A DNA stretch of 64,000 bases from Planktophila sp965267775 (GTDB lineage Bacteria > Actinomycetota > Actinomycetes > Nanopelagicales > Nanopelagicaceae), in contig OZ254140.1 of assembly GCA_965267775.1 (NCBI GenBank), forward strand, positions 1,302,001 through 1,366,000, given 5' to 3'. Of the stretch, positions 45,054 through 53,119 are shown in pieces (the first letter of the stretch is position 1; each line of letters starts with the position of its first letter). The notes beneath the pieces are model-generated. The model saw nothing but the letters and a program-made list of their open reading frames with translations. It had not been told where the DNA came from and did no database searches. The translations under genes and the position numbers were made by a program.

Positions 45054-45930
45054 GTCTTATTCGCTCTTGGGCAATCGCTGCGCCTAGCAGTACCACAAGA
45101 GCTCCGGCAGGTTCATTCCAGGTGACTTTCTCGCCAAGGAAGATGATGCCGACTATCACCGCGACAACTGGGGTGAGATAGGTGACGCTACTTGCAATCG
45201 CGCTTCCCGCAATCTCCATCACCTTAAAGTTCCATAAGTAAGCAAAGCCACTTCCAAAGACACCAAGTGCAATCATCGAAAGCACTGGTCCGACTCTGTA
45301 CTCATCCTTTGCAATGCCATCGATCAGGTAGAGCGGCAAGAGTGTGAAACTTGCAAGGATTAATTGCTGAGAGACAATCGCCTCGGTGCGGATGCCTAGA
45401 GGTATGACGAAGCGACGCGTGTAAGGAAACGAGAATCCATAACAAGTAACTGCGAGCAAAAGTATTCCAACTGCCCACCAAGGATTTTCACCTAAACCAT
45501 TCCATGCGCCAAGGACGATGAGAACTCCAGAAAAGCCAAGGAGTAAGCCAACTATCTGAGTGAGCTTCGGCTTCTCTTCACGATTGACTACCAAGATTGC
45601 CATTAGTGTCATGAGAGGTGTTACAGCGTTAATGATTCCCGCCAGAATAGAAGTCACCTCTGTCTCTGCGAGAGCGAAGAAGATTCCTGGAAATACATTG
45701 AGAAGGAGCGAGACAATCCAGATGTGAAAGAGCGCCTTCTTGCCGCGCGGAAGATCAATCTTCTTGATTTTTGCAAAGGTGTAGAGAGTGAGAGCGCCCA
45801 GTGAGCAGCGAATAAAAGCGACTCCAATAGGTGTGAGAAATTCAAGGCCACCTTTAATAAAGATAAAAGAGCAACCCCAGATAAAACCAACCACTAGGTA
45901 GAGAGGTAGCCACGAACCAGATTTCTTCAC
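45040..45930 (-). CDS. EamA/DMT family transporter
   Basis: 296-residue protein with ten predicted membrane helices in two EamA repeats. The first begins PLYLVVGFIWGCSFIFIKGG; the second ends SVTYLTPVVAVIVGIIFLGE. Drug/metabolite exporter superfamily, substrate unknown. The start is GTG, supported by TAGCCT exactly six bases upstream. Its 3' end overlaps the nickel permease end by 14 bases (convergent). Confidence 0.88.
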   Translation of the reverse strand: MKKSGSWLPLYLVVGFIWGCSFIFIKGGLEFLTPIGVAFIRCSLGALTLYTFAKIKKIDLPRGKKALFHIWIVSLLLNVFPGIFFALAETEVTSILAGIINAVTPLMTLMAILVVNREEKPKLTQIVGLLLGFSGVLIVLGAWNGLGENPWWAVGILLLAVTCYGFSFPYTRRFVIPLGIRTEAIVSQQLILASFTLLPLYLIDGIAKDEYRVGPVLSMIALGVFGSGFAYLWNFKVMEIAGSAIASSVTYLTPVVAVIVGIIFLGEKVTWNEPAGALVVLLGAAIAQERIRLTRP

Positions 45931-45936
45931 CTGGTG

Positions 45937-45942
45937 AGGCTA
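45937..45942 (-). promoter_or_regulatory. -10 element of leaderless EamA promoter with GTG start
   Basis: Minus-strand TAGCCT, six bases, GTG at 45930. Confidence 0.55.
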
Positions 45943-45946
45943 CTAG

Positions 45947-46615
45947 TTAAATAAGTGAAAGTGCGAGAGCCTTCTTAGCAGCCTCTTTACGATCACTCAC
46001 TGCAAGCGCCTGATAGATGCGCATTGTTTCGTGGCGAATTGTCGAGACGCTAAAACCAAGTTCAGTTGCGAGCTCATGGTTTGTCTTACCTTCAACCATT
46101 CCGCCAAGAATTGATAGCTGACGTGGAGTCAGTTGATCTGCACCAGTATCTTCGCGTCCAGATGTTGAAGTTCCACGATGTCCATCATGATTGAGTGAGA
46201 GGTAGAGCGAAAGCGGAACTGCATAATCGAGAACGATCTCCTCCACTCGCGATAAGTTTTCGACTGGTTCTGAGAAGCGCACTGCGAGGTGGCCCTGAAT
46301 TGCACCGCGGTGGCGAAGTTGGAACATCAATAACTTCTTATCACTAGACCAGTGGTCTGGATTTCTACCGAGGGCGATATCTGCTGCGTCATGGCCCCAT
46401 GACCGCCATTCGCTACTTGGGAAGGATTTTCCCTTGCGGCCATCTTCAAATCCATACTCGCCTGCAAATGTAAGGGAGTCATCGGGATTGAGTAATCCGA
46501 TACGCGCGCAGCATGCTCCGAGCGATGCGAGGTGATCAAGTACGAGGGCGCGCGAAATCTCGTCGGGTGTTGGGTGATAGCTCAGCCACTCGATAAAACT
46601 TCTAATTTCATTCAT
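45947..46615 (-). CDS. LuxR-family transcriptional regulator with GAF-like sensor region
   Basis: 222-residue regulator. The C-terminal LuxR/GerE helix-turn-helix is clear (LTPRQLSILGGMVEGKTNHE, GFSVSTIRHETMRIYQAL). The N-terminal ~150 residues lack a receiver-domain Asp pattern and look like a GAF-type ligand domain (IGLLNPDDSLTFAGEYGF). The start at 46615 (MNEIRSF) is preferred because GAGAGGG lies eight bases upstream and a TACGGT element at 46650-46655 would start the transcript around 46643; an upstream in-frame ATG at 46645 remains possible. A cluster of ACCAGT half-sites lies upstream and could be its own operator. Confidence 0.8.
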   Translation of the reverse strand: MNEIRSFIEWLSYHPTPDEISRALVLDHLASLGACCARIGLLNPDDSLTFAGEYGFEDGRKGKSFPSSEWRSWGHDAADIALGRNPDHWSSDKKLLMFQLRHRGAIQGHLAVRFSEPVENLSRVEEIVLDYAVPLSLYLSLNHDGHRGTSTSGREDTGADQLTPRQLSILGGMVEGKTNHELATELGFSVSTIRHETMRIYQALAVSDRKEAAKKALALSLI

Positions 46616-46685
46616 TTTCAGTACCCTCTCAGATTGCTCTGACATGGATACCGTAGGGAATGCCCTCTTTTTATGCGATGGGATA

Positions 46686-46717
46686 ACCAGTTTTGACCAG
46701 TCAAAACCCGACTGGTC
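46686..46717. promoter_or_regulatory. Cluster of ACCAGT half-sites (candidate operator)
   Basis: ACCAGT at 46686-46691 and again at 46696-46701 (10 bases apart, one helical turn), then the inverted ACTGGT at 46711-46716. Within it TTTTGAC-CA-GTCAAAA (46691-46706) is a perfect inverted repeat. It lies about 40-70 bases upstream of the LuxR gene and beyond the end of the DinB-like gene. Confidence 0.45.
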
Positions 46718-46734
46718 TATGGATGGTCACCACA

Positions 46735-47190
46735 TTATGAGACTTTGGCGTGAAGTTCTTTGAGTTGTTCGGTGTGGGAGGCCATATGGCCATCAGCGAG
46801 CTCGAGGAGCTCACCCAGGGTACGGACCTTGCCATCTTCTGAGGTGGTGATCCGTTGAAGGGCGCTCTCATCAATCTGCGAGAGGACATCTAGGACCATC
46901 GCGCGTACACCTGAGATAGAGGCGAGTGATTTCGTAATATTTCGCTTCTCATATCGGAGCGCATCTGGATAGAGCTCTTCATCGAAGTAGACCATCGTTG
47001 GATTATCTGAGGCAATTGTCGCTAGATAGCGTGCAGCAAAATGTAGCTCTGCATCACTCACGTGATGAACGATGTAGGCCGCAGACCATTCGCCATCAAA
47101 AGCTGTTGCTCTCAATCTGTCAGGAAAGAGAGCAACAGCATCGAGGAAGTCAGAGGTTCGTCGTTGAAAATTCTCAATTGAAGAGTGCAT
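46735..47190 (-). CDS. DinB-like four-helix protein
   Basis: 151-residue protein of the DinB/YfiT metal-binding superfamily. The putative metal histidines are in AYIVHHVSDAELHFA and DGHMASHTEQLKEL, with a four-helix bundle pattern between. Some relatives are thiol transferases using mycothiol or bacillithiol; function here is not known. Leaderless start: TAGATT-N6-ATG. Confidence 0.75.
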   Translation of the reverse strand: MHSSIENFQRRTSDFLDAVALFPDRLRATAFDGEWSAAYIVHHVSDAELHFAARYLATIASDNPTMVYFDEELYPDALRYEKRNITKSLASISGVRAMVLDVLSQIDESALQRITTSEDGKVRTLGELLELADGHMASHTEQLKELHAKVS

Positions 47191-47207
47191 GAAGTAAATC
47201 TACTTCA
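47190..47207. promoter_or_regulatory. Palindrome overlapping the -10 element of the DinB-like gene
   Basis: TGAAGTA-AATC-TACTTCA, perfect seven-base arms, covers the minus-strand -10 TAGATT (47197-47202) and the start point. It could be a repressor operator, or the symmetry may partly reflect the promoter itself. Confidence 0.4.
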
Positions 47208-47222
47208 CTTCAGTGGAAAGTT

Positions 47223-47513
47223 CTAGGAACTCTTACCTGGGTGCTCATCAAGCAGAATGATTACGCCTGTGCAATTGAGTCGTTCACGATCCCACTTGAA
47301 CAAGTGAAGTCCGCGATCTGCTTTCTGCACATACTTGAAGTTGATGACTGCATTGCCACCCATCTGGCGAGCCTTTGCAGCCATCGACTTCTTTACATCA
47401 CTCAATAGAGTGTTCTGTGTTGCTCCGTACTCTTGGATTGGCCCAATGACCTTTCCTTCAAGTTTATCTTCGCAGAAAACAACTCCATCAACTTCAGTAA
47501 AAAATGGCGCCAT
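47223..47513 (-). CDS. YbjQ-like (heavy-metal-binding/UPF0145-type) small protein
   Basis: 96-residue protein. The segment GKVIGPIQEYGAT followed by AAKARQMGGNAVINFKY resembles the YbjQ/UPF0145 fold, in which the AxxxGANAVV sequence is conserved. Cysteines occur in VFCEDKL and LNCTGVI. Function unknown in the family. It lies 3 bases after the DUF4177 gene and is probably cotranscribed with it. Confidence 0.62.
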   Translation of the reverse strand: MAPFFTEVDGVVFCEDKLEGKVIGPIQEYGATQNTLLSDVKKSMAAKARQMGGNAVINFKYVQKADRGLHLFKWDRERLNCTGVIILLDEHPGKSS

Positions 47514-47516
47514 TGA

Positions 47517-47702
47517 TTATGGGCGTTCCAAGATAAAGATGATCTCTTCGCGCTTGCTACCAAAACCTGGAATCTCTGCAGTTGTTACTGCCTTGAGCTG
47601 CCAACCTTCTCCTGCATATGAGTTCAACATTGTTTCTAGCTTCTCTGGATCAAACTTTCCTGAGAAGAAGCGGTCCTTCATAGTGACAACTTTGTAGTTC
47701 AT
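47517..47702 (-). CDS. DUF4177-like small protein
   Basis: 61-residue protein beginning MNYKVVTMKDRFFSG, with LNSYAGEGWQLKAVTT near the middle. The pattern YxVxxxx...LNxxxxxGWELxxVT is the DUF4177 signature. Function unknown. The start at 47702 is preferred over ATG 47711 and a distant upstream start because AAGGA lies eight bases before it. A -10-like TACTTT (plus-strand AAAGTA at 47736-47741) is upstream. Confidence 0.65.
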   Translation of the reverse strand: MNYKVVTMKDRFFSGKFDPEKLETMLNSYAGEGWQLKAVTTAEIPGFGSKREEIIFILERP

Positions 47703-47813
47703 TGAGAACATCCTTTCGAGTGGTAATTCCACGTGAAAGTAGATTGGCACTTATCCGCCTAAACGGTAAGCGCCAATCGAGTACATGAATGGTCAGAGAA
47801 TTAGCGGCTGAAA

Positions 47814-49796
47814 TCACCTGCGCGCATATAAGGGAAGTGAATTAAATCCGTGGGTCTCAGTTAGCCAGCGGCCGCCCTCAATTATTTCATTAGTGAAGTA
47901 ATTACGCCATTGACCAGCTGGCAGATAGAAAGTGACGTCACCTTCTGCATTGAAGATTGGCGCAACAAGAAGATCAGGTCCCAACATATATTGCTGATCT
48001 AAGAACCACGATGTTGGATCATCAGGAAAAGCCAGAAGCATAGGTCGCATCATCGGAAGACCTTTCTCACTCACCTCTCTCATCGTCTCTAGAAGGTAAG
48101 GATGTAACTTCTTCTTAAGATTTGTGAAAGTGCGAGTGACATCAACTGCTTCTTCATCGATGCTCCAAGGAACACGAATAGATTCGTTGCCATGTAAACG
48201 GCTATGTGAGCTGAGTAATCCAAAAGCTAGCCACCGTTTAAAGACAGCTGGATCTGGATGGCCTTCAAAACCGCCAATATCGTGGCTCCAGTAACCAAAG
48301 CCACTTAAGGAAAGACTTAAACCGCCACGCAAACTCTCTGCCATTGATTCAAATGAAGAGCTGTTATCTCCACCCCAATGCACTGGCATCTTCTGTCCAC
48401 CAACAGTTGCACTGCGCGCAAAGACGATCGCATCTTTGCCCTTCACCTCTTGCAGGAGCTCCCAGACTGTTGCGTTATAGAGCTGGGTATAGAGATTATG
48501 CATCTGCATTGGATCTGCGCCATTGTGATAGATGACATCAGTTGGGATTCTCTCGCCAAAATCAGTCTTAAAGCAGTCAACGCCCATCTCAAGTAGCGGT
48601 CGCAGCTTTGACTTAAACCACTCTCGCGCTTGCGGATTAGTGAAATCAACAATTGCATTTCCGGCTTGCCATAAATCCCACTGCCAGACTGATCCATCGC
48701 TGCGCTTGAGGAAAAACCCGCCGCTCTTACCTTCATCAAAGAGCGGTGATGCCTGGCCTATATATGGATTAATCCAGAGCGAAATCTTGAGACCTTTCGA
48801 TTTCAATCGAGAGAGCATCGCTTGTGGATCCGGGAAGGTGCGAGGATCCCACTGGAAATCACACCATTGATATTCGCGCATCCAGAAACAATCGAAGTGA
48901 AAAACATCGAGAGGAATCTCGCGCTTCTCCATCTCATCAATAAAGGCAGTGACAGTCTTCTCGTCATAATCTGTAACAAAAGATGTACTCAACCAGAGTC
49001 CAAAGCTCCACTCCGGAAGTTGCGGTGCACGACCGGTGAGCGCTGTGTACTTCTCTAAGATTTCAGCTGGAGTTGGACCGTAGATTAGAAAGTATTGAAG
49101 ATCTTGAGTCTTTGCACTGAACTGCACTTTCTCAACGCTCTCACTCGCGACTTCAAAAGAGATATTTCCAGTGTTATTTACAAATACGCCATAACCGCGG
49201 TTGGTGAGATAAAAGGGAATGTTTTTATAAGACTGTTCACTACTTGTTCCGCCATCCGCGTTCCAAATATCAACGCTCTGTCCATTCTTTGCAAAGGCGG
49301 TAAAGCGTTCGCCGAGTCCATACACGAGTTCGCCAACTCCAAGGTTGAGTTGTGCTGAGAGGTAATGTGCATCTCCATCGTTAAAGATAGAGATGCTCTT
49401 GCCACGTTGGTGGGTAATAACGCGATTATCTGCGATGAATTCAATGTTGAAAGCAGTACCACGATGTAACTTCGCCGTGAGAGATCCTGATGAAAATTCA
49501 ACGGCCGCTTCGCTCTCTGAAAAGGTCGTCAAAGGATTGTGATTATCAAAATCAAAGGAGAGTGAATCTTCGCCACCACGGTGGTGGCGGATACGCACTC
49601 CAATCACATCACTAGCAGGCGATGAGAATTCAAGCTCAAAGAGGGCAGAATTGAGAGTGGCGCCTCGATCCTCAACGATCTTCGGTGCAACGAGCGCCTT
49701 GAATCCACCTGCGCCTTCTTCCACCTTCTGTAGGTGGGTTGCATGAAGAGCTGTTACACCTTCACGCAATAACCAGAAGCCGTCAGTGAATTTCAT
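47814..49796 (-). CDS. Alpha-xylosidase, glycoside hydrolase family 31 (YicI-like)
   Basis: 660-residue GH31 enzyme without a signal peptide, so cytosolic. The nucleophile Asp is in CFKTDFGERIPTD, the acid/base region is VHWGGDNSSSF, and SRLHGNESIRVPW matches YicI-type alpha-xylosidases rather than alpha-glucosidases. The N-terminal beta-sandwich precedes the barrel (~residues 250-560). It would remove xylose from the non-reducing end of xyloglucan fragments such as isoprimeverose. As last gene of the xyl cluster it supplies free xylose to XylA and XylB. Confidence 0.88.
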   Translation of the reverse strand: MKFTDGFWLLREGVTALHATHLQKVEEGAGGFKALVAPKIVEDRGATLNSALFELEFSSPASDVIGVRIRHHRGGEDSLSFDFDNHNPLTTFSESEAAVEFSSGSLTAKLHRGTAFNIEFIADNRVITHQRGKSISIFNDGDAHYLSAQLNLGVGELVYGLGERFTAFAKNGQSVDIWNADGGTSSEQSYKNIPFYLTNRGYGVFVNNTGNISFEVASESVEKVQFSAKTQDLQYFLIYGPTPAEILEKYTALTGRAPQLPEWSFGLWLSTSFVTDYDEKTVTAFIDEMEKREIPLDVFHFDCFWMREYQWCDFQWDPRTFPDPQAMLSRLKSKGLKISLWINPYIGQASPLFDEGKSGGFFLKRSDGSVWQWDLWQAGNAIVDFTNPQAREWFKSKLRPLLEMGVDCFKTDFGERIPTDVIYHNGADPMQMHNLYTQLYNATVWELLQEVKGKDAIVFARSATVGGQKMPVHWGGDNSSSFESMAESLRGGLSLSLSGFGYWSHDIGGFEGHPDPAVFKRWLAFGLLSSHSRLHGNESIRVPWSIDEEAVDVTRTFTNLKKKLHPYLLETMREVSEKGLPMMRPMLLAFPDDPTSWFLDQQYMLGPDLLVAPIFNAEGDVTFYLPAGQWRNYFTNEIIEGGRWLTETHGFNSLPLYARR

Positions 49797-49821
49797 TGCA
49801 GCTTACCTTGCGCCAATCAGC

Positions 49822-51060
49822 CTAGTTGCGACCGACGACTCCACCTCTGCGGCGAGCGAGTGCATCGATTGTTGCAGCAAGTAAGAGGACTCCACCTTGA
49901 ACAAGGTAGTTCACACCAGCAGGCATCTGAAGGAGACCAAGTCCGTTGTCGATCATGGTGATAACGAAAGCTCCAATAACTGCATGGGAGATGCGTCCAC
50001 GACCACCAAAGAGGCTAACGCCACCAACAACAGCTGCAGCTACACCAGAGAGAACGATTGTCTTACCGGCAGAACCATCAACGCTCTGTAAACGGCTTGC
50101 ATGGAAGAGGCCTGATACAACTGCGAGAATTGCACAGATAATAAAAGCCCAGATTCGAATTGAGACAACTTTGATACCTGCGCGACGTGCAGCTTCAGGA
50201 TTTCCACCGACTGCATAGAGGTGGCGACCGAACTTGCTGCGGTCAAGAATCAGTGTACAGATTCCGAGGATTGCAACAGTAATTGGCACAACGATTGGAA
50301 CGCCCTGAATTGGGATCGCGCCTTGGCTACGGTTTGTGTTCATGATGCTTATAGCAACTGATGCAAGTACTGCAATTGCAGCAAGCTTCATGATGATGAT
50401 TGAGAATGGCTTATTTACCAGCCCCACACGTGCGCGACGTGAGCGATCCCAGATTGAGATGATCAATGAGATCACTAGGCATGCGCCCAACATCAACCAA
50501 CCACCCCACGCAGGCATATTGCTATTCATGATCGCAAGAACCTGTGGGACTTCGATGCGATAGACGCCGCCTTCACCGAGGAGCAAGAGCTGGAGCCCTT
50601 GGAATCCAAGGAAGAAAGCGAGGGTCACAACAAAGGATGGAACACCAATTTTCGCGACGATGAAGCCGATGACGATACCGACAATTATTCCGACAACGAA
50701 GCTTGCGCCCAATGCTGGAATCCAAGACCAACCGGCCTTGAGAAATCGAATAAAGACCGCCATCGCAACACCTGCAGTAACACCTGCAGCCAAATCGATT
50801 TCTGCGAGCAGAATCACAAAGACAAGTGCGGCGGCGAGCATTGTGAGTTCGGCTGCTTGCACGAACATATTGGTGAAGTTGATATTGGTAAAGAAGTATG
50901 GACTTAAGAATTGGAAGACGATGGCAAGGAATATTGCTGCGCCAATCGCAGGTACAGAACCCATCTCGCCATCTTTAAGGCGGAGAAGGTAGGCACGTGT
51001 TTGATCTCGAACTGTGCCTTCGTGGCCACTTGCTAATGAAGTTACTTGTTGCTCTGCCAC
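49822..51060 (-). CDS. xylH: Sugar ABC transporter permease (CUT2, xylose type)
   Basis: 412-residue permease with about ten membrane helices and the CUT2 signature region around AVGGNPEAARRAGI; LLAEIDLAAGVTAGVAMAVF marks an early helix. It forms the membrane channel for the XylF-XylG importer. The GTG at 51060 is chosen: it lies 4 bases beyond the ATPase stop and gives VAEQQVTSL as N-terminus, while the longer in-frame start at 51147 would run through the ATPase gene. Confidence 0.87.
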   Translation of the reverse strand: MAEQQVTSLASGHEGTVRDQTRAYLLRLKDGEMGSVPAIGAAIFLAIVFQFLSPYFFTNINFTNMFVQAAELTMLAAALVFVILLAEIDLAAGVTAGVAMAVFIRFLKAGWSWIPALGASFVVGIIVGIVIGFIVAKIGVPSFVVTLAFFLGFQGLQLLLLGEGGVYRIEVPQVLAIMNSNMPAWGGWLMLGACLVISLIISIWDRSRRARVGLVNKPFSIIIMKLAAIAVLASVAISIMNTNRSQGAIPIQGVPIVVPITVAILGICTLILDRSKFGRHLYAVGGNPEAARRAGIKVVSIRIWAFIICAILAVVSGLFHASRLQSVDGSAGKTIVLSGVAAAVVGGVSLFGGRGRISHAVIGAFVITMIDNGLGLLQMPAGVNYLVQGGVLLLAATIDALARRRGGVVGRN

Positions 51061-51064
51061 GATA

Positions 51065-51811
51065 TTAGTTACCTTCCTGAGACTTTGTACCGGTGATATA
51101 TGCAACCACGTCATCGTATGAAGTCTGTCGACGATCGAGATTTGCAACCATCTTGCCGAGATAGAGAACTGAAATTTGATCTGCTACTTGGAATACGTCA
51201 CTGAGGTTGTGGCTAATAATGATGACTGCAACACCTTGTGATGCCAAGCGCTGCACGAGGTTGAGAACCTGTTCGGTCTGAGCAACGCCTAGGGCTGCTG
51301 TTGGTTCATCAAGGATGACTAGCTTCGCTTCGCGCAGAACAGAGCGCGCAATCGCAACTGTCTGGCGCTGTCCACCAGAGAGTGAAGAAACCTTTTGACG
51401 TACAGATTTAACAGTCTTTACTGAGAGGCTCTGTAGCGCCTTTGTTGCCAAACGTTCCATCTCAGGTTCGTGGAGTGTGCCATTGAGCATCTCTTCATGG
51501 CCGAGGAACATATTTTGAACAATGTCTAGATTCTCGCAGAGCGCGAGATCTTGATACACAACTTCGATTCCATAAGAACTTGCCTGGCCTGGAGAATGGA
51601 TATCAACTTCTTCGCCACCGAAAATGACCTTGCCTGAGTCATATGGCTGAACCCCTGATAGTCCTTTAATAAGTGTGGACTTTCCGGCTCCGTTATCACC
51701 AACGAGTGCAGTGACTTGACCTGCATAACAAGTGATATCGATGCCTTTGAGAACATCAACCGGTCCGAAACTCTTCTTAATATCAACTAACTGCACTACA
51801 GGTGAACTCAT
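51065..51811 (-). CDS. xylG: Sugar ABC transporter ATP-binding protein, single-domain
   Basis: 248-residue ABC ATPase. Walker A is GDNGAGKSTLIKGL, signature SLSGGQRQTVAIARS, Walker B LVILDEPTAALG. It carries only one nucleotide-binding domain, whereas classical XylG/RbsA proteins are ~500 residues with two. It resembles the FrcA type of CUT2 transporter and must act as a homodimer. The ATG at 51811 has AGAAGGA nine bases upstream. Confidence 0.87.
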   Translation of the reverse strand: MSSPVVQLVDIKKSFGPVDVLKGIDITCYAGQVTALVGDNGAGKSTLIKGLSGVQPYDSGKVIFGGEEVDIHSPGQASSYGIEVVYQDLALCENLDIVQNMFLGHEEMLNGTLHEPEMERLATKALQSLSVKTVKSVRQKVSSLSGGQRQTVAIARSVLREAKLVILDEPTAALGVAQTEQVLNLVQRLASQGVAVIIISHNLSDVFQVADQISVLYLGKMVANLDRRQTSYDDVVAYITGTKSQEGN

Positions 51812-51863
51812 GTTGGCAATCCTTCTATATGACACTCGAAAAAACAATGTATGTCTTGCAATA

Positions 51864-51905
51864 GTGAAGAACCTTGCACTATTTCTAGTGCAAGGTTCTT
51901 CACTT
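51864..51905. terminator. Perfect 19-base-pair hairpin between xylF and xylG
   Basis: Arms AGTGAAGAACCTTGCACTA and its exact complement at 51887-51905, with loop TTTC. A T-run follows only in the plus direction. In the leftward xyl transcript it sits between xylF and xylG without a U-run, so it more likely protects or attenuates mRNA after xylF, giving excess binding protein. Confidence 0.7.
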
Positions 51906-51937
51906 TTTACTGCTATTGCTTAGTTACAGTGAAAGAC

Positions 51938-52975
51938 TTACTTAACACCGTACTTAGCACATGCTGACTTAACTGCTCCTGCGCAGAGTTCTGATGCCTT
52001 AGCATCGCCTGCAGCTACAACAGTCTTAACATCTGCAGCCTTGATCAAGATTGGCTTTGATGCGAAGAATGGTGTGCCATCAGCAAGCTTCTTAGGAGCT
52101 GTTACTGACTTGCCCTTGAGAAGGCTGATTGCGAGATCTCCCGCAACCTTTGCTTCTACTGTGAATGGCTTGTAGACAGTTGCTGTCTGCTTGCCAAGGA
52201 GAACGTTCTGAAGTCCTGCAAGTGAAGCATCCTGGCCTGAGATAACTGCCTTCTGCTTGTTCTTGTCGAGGATTGCAATGATTGAAGCTGCGTTGTTGTC
52301 GTTTGGAGCCAACACTGCATCTACCTTGCCCTTAACAGCTGTGTAAGCCTGCTCGAAGTATGTTCCAGCCTTTGCGCCGTCCCATGTGCCCTTCATTGTG
52401 AATGCTGGCTTTGCGCCTGCCTTCTTGAGAACTGAAAGTGCTCCATCAAGGAACATCTTTGCATTTCCATCTGTTGGGTCGCCTGAACCGTAAACGATTG
52501 ACGCCTTCTTAGGATCCTTACCAGCAGCCTTGAGGCCGTCGATAACTGTCTGACCCTGGAGTTCACCAACAACAGTGTTGTCGAATGATACGTAGTATGT
52601 AGCTCCAGCAATTGGACGATCGTATGCAATTACAGGAATGCCCTGTGTCTTTGCCTTAGCAGCAACAGAAACTCCTGCGCCCTGAAGGTCAACGAGGATC
52701 ATTACGCCGCAACCCTTAGCAAGCTGTGCATCTGCAATTGTTGCAAACTTTGTTGTGTCGTTCTGTGCGTTCTGAATATCTGTCTGGAAACCAGCACCCT
52801 TAAGTGCCTTGTCCAAAGCTGGACGGTCGCCTGGTTCCCAACGTGTTCCGCTATCTGCATCTGGAAGGATGATGCATGCACGTGTGCTTGCAGCTGAAGC
52901 AGATGAAACGCCAGCAACTGAAAGAACAGCTGATGCGCCAAGTGCCACTGCAGCGATGAGTGCAGTCTTCTTCAT
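51938..52975 (-). CDS. xylF: Sugar ABC transporter substrate-binding protein (xylose type)
   Basis: 345-residue exported type I periplasmic-binding protein. Signal peptide ~1-28 (ALIAAVALGASAVLSVAG...). Ligand region IPVIAYDRPIAGATYYVSFD and LAPNDNNAASIIAILD are typical of the XylF/RbsB group; VISGQDASLAGLQNVLLGKQ lies near the C-terminal lobe. No lipobox is seen, so how it is held outside a Gram-positive-type cell is unclear. Xylose specificity is inferred from xylA, xylB and the alpha-xylosidase. Strong ribosome-binding site AAGGAG. Confidence 0.9.
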   Translation of the reverse strand: MKKTALIAAVALGASAVLSVAGVSSASAASTRACIILPDADSGTRWEPGDRPALDKALKGAGFQTDIQNAQNDTTKFATIADAQLAKGCGVMILVDLQGAGVSVAAKAKTQGIPVIAYDRPIAGATYYVSFDNTVVGELQGQTVIDGLKAAGKDPKKASIVYGSGDPTDGNAKMFLDGALSVLKKAGAKPAFTMKGTWDGAKAGTYFEQAYTAVKGKVDAVLAPNDNNAASIIAILDKNKQKAVISGQDASLAGLQNVLLGKQTATVYKPFTVEAKVAGDLAISLLKGKSVTAPKKLADGTPFFASKPILIKAADVKTVVAAGDAKASELCAGAVKSACAKYGVK

Positions 52976-52995
52976 TAGATCTCCTTAGGAATTTT

Positions 52996-53035
52996 GGTAA
53001 CCCGAAAAGTCTTCATACGAAGGGCTTGCGGGTTA
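52996..53035 (-). promoter_or_regulatory. Structured leader / operator upstream of xylF
   Basis: Outer inverted repeat GTAACCCG (52996-53003) and CGGGTTAC (53028-53035), with an inner CTTC-ATAC-GAAG hairpin. It lies about 20 bases before the xylF ATG, just ahead of the ribosome-binding site. It could be a transcript hairpin or paired half-sites for a sugar-responsive repressor. Confidence 0.5.
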
Positions 53036-53119
53036 CTCGACTTGTGGAGGAATCTAATGGTGCCCCTGGAGGTGAGGGAATAGAGAAGTTGGATTATTCA
53101 ATAACGATTGAGTAACGCC

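Noticed and set aside
49822..51147. Longer xylH start at 51147
   Set aside because: It would overlap the ATPase gene by more than 80 bases; the GTG at 51060 lies just after the ATPase stop.
51864..51905. Simple rho-independent terminator of the xyl operon
   Set aside because: The T-run follows the hairpin only on the plus strand, whereas the operon runs leftward and continues into xylG.
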